Below are positions 6,836 through 8,400 of a stretch of 8,400 bases of DNA, piece by piece. A program made the translations under genes and the position numbers. Location: positions 1 through 8,400 of the forward strand of contig JAAWSW010000056.1 of assembly GCA_022801735.1 (NCBI GenBank), read 5' to 3'. The notes under the pieces were generated by a model, which saw nothing but the letters and a program-made list of their open reading frames with translations, searched no databases and had not been told where the DNA came from. The stretch is from Bacilli bacterium. Lineage in GTDB: Bacteria; Bacillota_I; Bacilli_A; RF39; UBA660. Numbering within the stretch: position 1 is the first letter of the stretch; each line of letters starts with the position of its first letter.

Positions 6836-7570
6836 ATGGCATTTAGTGAAAAATTAAAGGAAGAGGTAAGGGACAAATCTGATGTAAGGTGCGCTATATG
6901 TAATGAACCATTTGTTGAAATTCATCATATTATTCCTCAGGCAGAAGGGGGACCTGATACTTTTGATAATGCGGTTGCTTTATGTGCGAGATGTCATGAT
7001 ATTTATGGTGGTAACCCAACTAAAAGAAAACAATTAAGAGAAAAACGGGATTCGTGGTATAAAATAGTTGAGGCTAAAAAAACATCTAGGGTTATTCATA
7101 AACATCATGTTTATGAGAAAATTAAGTATGTTTATAAGGATAAACCAAAAGATGAAAAGGAAATTTCAATATATCATGTAGTATATGAAAATGAAGATTT
7201 TAATGATGCCGCACATGCTTTGATTGAACTTACTCAGTCTGCTCAACAAAAATTTCCAGGTAAAAAGAGAGTTTTATTTTTAGATATTGATGGTCATAAA
7301 CTTGAAAATGGTGCTTTTGATCATGATATGTGGGAGTTACAATTTCATTTTATTTTAAAAAATTTATTTAACTATTATTCAGAGGTACATATGCCACTTA
7401 TAAGTGTTCAAAATACTTATGAACAATTGGAAGATAATATTTTTGAAAATTTTATTATTTTTAATGAAGAAAATACTCCATCAGAATTAAAGAAACATGA
7501 GGGATGTATTTTAAGAACTACTATGAGTGAAGATGAATTAAGAGAAATAAAGGAAAACGATTTGGTTTAA
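6836..7570 (+). CDS. HNH endonuclease with an unassigned C-terminal region
   Basis: Starting at ATG 6836 the protein has 244 residues and no membrane segment. The N-terminal HNH domain (about 10-75) is complete: zinc pairs C19-x2-C22 and C50-x2-C53, the EIHHIIPQAEGG strand with His30/His31, Asn45 in the FDNAVALC stretch, and the terminal His54 directly after CARC. HNH domains cut or nick nucleic acid using one metal ion. Residues 76-92 are Lys/His-rich (RVIHKHHVY). The remainder (about 105-244) matches no domain I can name; it has a strand-like KRVLFLDIDGHKLENG (144-159) with Asp150 and Asp152, and FDHDMWELQFHF (161-172). The gene is followed after 17 nt by the GNAT gene with a strong AGGAGGT. 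It could belong to a defence, mobile or repair function; the sequence does not decide. Confidence 0.85.
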   Translation: MAFSEKLKEEVRDKSDVRCAICNEPFVEIHHIIPQAEGGPDTFDNAVALCARCHDIYGGNPTKRKQLREKRDSWYKIVEAKKTSRVIHKHHVYEKIKYVYKDKPKDEKEISIYHVVYENEDFNDAAHALIELTQSAQQKFPGKKRVLFLDIDGHKLENGAFDHDMWELQFHFILKNLFNYYSEVHMPLISVQNTYEQLEDNIFENFIIFNEENTPSELKKHEGCILRTTMSEDELREIKENDLV

Positions 7571-7587
7571 GTTAGGAGGTATGTTTT

Positions 7588-8145
7588 ATGAAATATTTTA
7601 GAAAGATTAAAGGTGACAGGTTATATTTGTCACCGATTAGTTTGGATGATGCCGAAATTTATACTAAATGGATGAATGATAAGGAAGTTTCAGAAAATTT
7701 GGGTAGTTATGGTAAGATGGTTACTTTAAATTTTGAAAAGAATTGGATTGAATCTAATTCTGGTGATTATAACTTTGCAATTGTATTAAAGGATAAGGAT
7801 GAATTGATAGGTAATGTTAGTTTAATGGATGTTAATCATATTAATCAAACAGCAACTCTTGGTATATTTATTGGCGAAAAGAAAAATCGTTGTAAAGGTT
7901 ATGGCAGAGAATCTATTAAATTAATTTTAAATTATGGATTTAATACTCTTAATCTTAATAATATTATGCTTACTGTATATTCCTTTAATGAAAAGGCTAT
8001 TAAAACTTATAAAAAAATTGGATTTAAAACTTTTGGAGTTAGAAAGAAGTCTGTTTATAAAGATAATCTTGTTTATGATACTATATATATGGAGATTTTA
8101 AAGGATGAATTTAATGAAATAGAGGATTTTATTTACATTCCTTAA
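7588..8145 (+). CDS. GNAT family N-acetyltransferase, RimJ/RimL-like
   Basis: This 185-residue cytoplasmic acetyltransferase would transfer an acetyl group from acetyl-CoA to an amine. The N-terminus GDRLYLSPISLDDAEIYTKW (9-28) is typical of the RimJ/RimL subgroup, followed by LIGNVSLMDVN (73-83). Motif A contains the acetyl-CoA pyrophosphate loop RCKGYGR (101-107), and the C-terminal motif B region has NEKAIKTYKKIGF (134-146), the usual N-x-x-A-x-x-x-Y-x-K-x-G-F pattern. The start ATG 7588 follows AGGAGGT (7574-7580) by 7 nt. It is 17 nt downstream of the HNH gene and just before a terminator, so the two are probably cotranscribed. The substrate (ribosomal protein, aminoglycoside, peptide or sugar) cannot be told. 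No ribbon-helix-helix antitoxin is next to it, so a TacT-type toxin is unlikely. Confidence 0.9.
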   Translation: MKYFRKIKGDRLYLSPISLDDAEIYTKWMNDKEVSENLGSYGKMVTLNFEKNWIESNSGDYNFAIVLKDKDELIGNVSLMDVNHINQTATLGIFIGEKKNRCKGYGRESIKLILNYGFNTLNLNNIMLTVYSFNEKAIKTYKKIGFKTFGVRKKSVYKDNLVYDTIYMEILKDEFNEIEDFIYIP

Positions 8146-8152
8146 ATTATTT

Positions 8153-8178
8153 GAAAGCACATATGTGTTTTCTTTTTT
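8153..8178 (+). terminator. Intrinsic terminator after the GNAT gene
   Basis: GAAAGCAC (8153-8160) pairs with GTGTTTTC (8165-8172), with one G-U wobble, around an ATAT loop, and is followed by six T (8173-8178). It lies 7 nt after the GNAT stop codon and ends the HNH-GNAT unit. Confidence 0.8.
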
Positions 8179-8311
8179 CATGTAAAAATACTAAATCTGC
8201 ATAAAAAATATACAAAAAAGGGAAATTGGTAAATTAAAAGAAAAAAGAAGGAATTAGGTAGGTCAGCGCAGTAGGATATATATGAGAGTAAAGAATACCT
8301 ATAAGGAATTT
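8179..8311. other. Purine-rich intergenic stretch, no gene assigned
   Basis: This A- and G-rich sequence lies between the GNAT terminator and the last gene start. I see no RNA gene, strong hairpin or repeat array in it. Its composition (short A runs, AGG-containing segments, an isolated GTCAGCGCAG) differs from the coding block to the left. Confidence 0.4.
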
Positions 8312-8320
8312 TGCTATAAA
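8312..8320 (+). promoter_or_regulatory. Candidate extended -10 promoter for the right-edge gene
   Basis: TGC followed by TATAAA (8312-8320) fits an extended -10 element and would give a leader of about 35 nt before ATG 8363. No recognisable -35 box is present, so this is tentative. Confidence 0.35.
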
Positions 8321-8362
8321 AGAATGAAAAGAGGTTTTAGAAAGAAAAAGAAAGGAGAAAAA

Positions 8363-8400
8363 ATGACTAAAACAATAGAATTTATAAAAGCCAGTAACGA
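8363..8400 (+). CDS. Start of an unidentified gene, truncated by the window edge
   Basis: ATG 8363 is preceded by AAAGGAG (8351-8357) at 5 nt spacing, a strong ribosome binding site. Only 12 full codons are visible (MTKTIEFIKASN), too few to identify the product. The frame is also open upstream to ATG 8282, which has a weaker AGGA (8273-8276) at 5 nt and would add 27 residues rich in Lys and Arg. The downstream start is favoured by its ribosome binding site and by the candidate extended -10 between the two. Ile codons visible here are ATA, as in the Rpn-like fragment at the left edge and unlike the central operon. Confidence 0.55.
   Translation, partial: MTKTIEFIKASN

Noticed and set aside
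7274..7321. Possible HAD-type phosphatase motif (LFLDIDG) in the HNH protein
   Set aside because: The first-motif resemblance is superficial: the residue after DIDG is His rather than Thr/Val-Leu, and the roughly 90 residues that follow are too few and lack recognisable second and third HAD motifs.
6836..8145. HNH-GNAT pair as a toxin-antitoxin system
   Set aside because: GNAT toxins are normally paired with a small DNA-binding antitoxin of the ribbon-helix-helix type, and neither gene here resembles one; both proteins are also too long for a classical pair.
8255..8301. Inverted repeat TAGGTA / TACCTA as a leader structure before the right-edge gene
   Set aside because: Only 6 bp with a 35-nt loop in AT-rich sequence; this is expected by chance and has no T tract or recognisable riboswitch features.

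Overview
The window is strongly AT-rich, uses the standard genetic code (Trp is TGG throughout and TGA does not interrupt any gene), and has strong AGGAGG-type ribosome binding sites. Together with a fused SecDF and the comN-like / secDF / rel / dtd gene order, this points to a low-GC Firmicute (Bacillota), plausibly an uncultured Bacilli, RF39-like or Erysipelotrichia-like lineage rather than a true Mycoplasma. The lineage assignment is inference. All recognised genes lie on the + strand.

Left edge (1-219): the 3' end of an Rpn/PDDEXK-type nuclease (putative transposase) gene with a G-I-E-K tandem repeat. It is closed by an intrinsic terminator whose stem begins inside the coding sequence.

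Central block (about 260-6763): a promoter followed by a tightly packed operon. It holds a ComN-like post-transcriptional regulator, the SecDF translocase motor, a long RelA/SpoT-family (p)ppGpp enzyme, D-aminoacyl-tRNA deacylase, an AI-2E/PerM-family membrane protein, and a 50-residue single-span membrane protein. The last stop codon forms part of a terminator hairpin. The order matches the Bacillus comN-secDF-recJ-apt-relA-dtd neighbourhood, but recJ and apt are absent from between secDF and rel. Together these genes cover protein export, the stringent response and tRNA quality control. The most notable feature is that the hydrolase (HD) domain of the Rel protein has lost the usual E-D pair after its HD motif.

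Right block (about 6777-8178): a separate two-gene unit of an HNH endonuclease with an unassigned C-terminal region and a RimJ/RimL-like GNAT acetyltransferase, ended by a third terminator.

Right edge (8179-8400): a purine-rich stretch and the first codons of another gene that runs out of the window. No CRISPR array, tRNA, rRNA or complete insertion sequence was seen. I do not see firm evidence of a new multi-gene system; the HNH-GNAT pair is the best candidate for a closer look.
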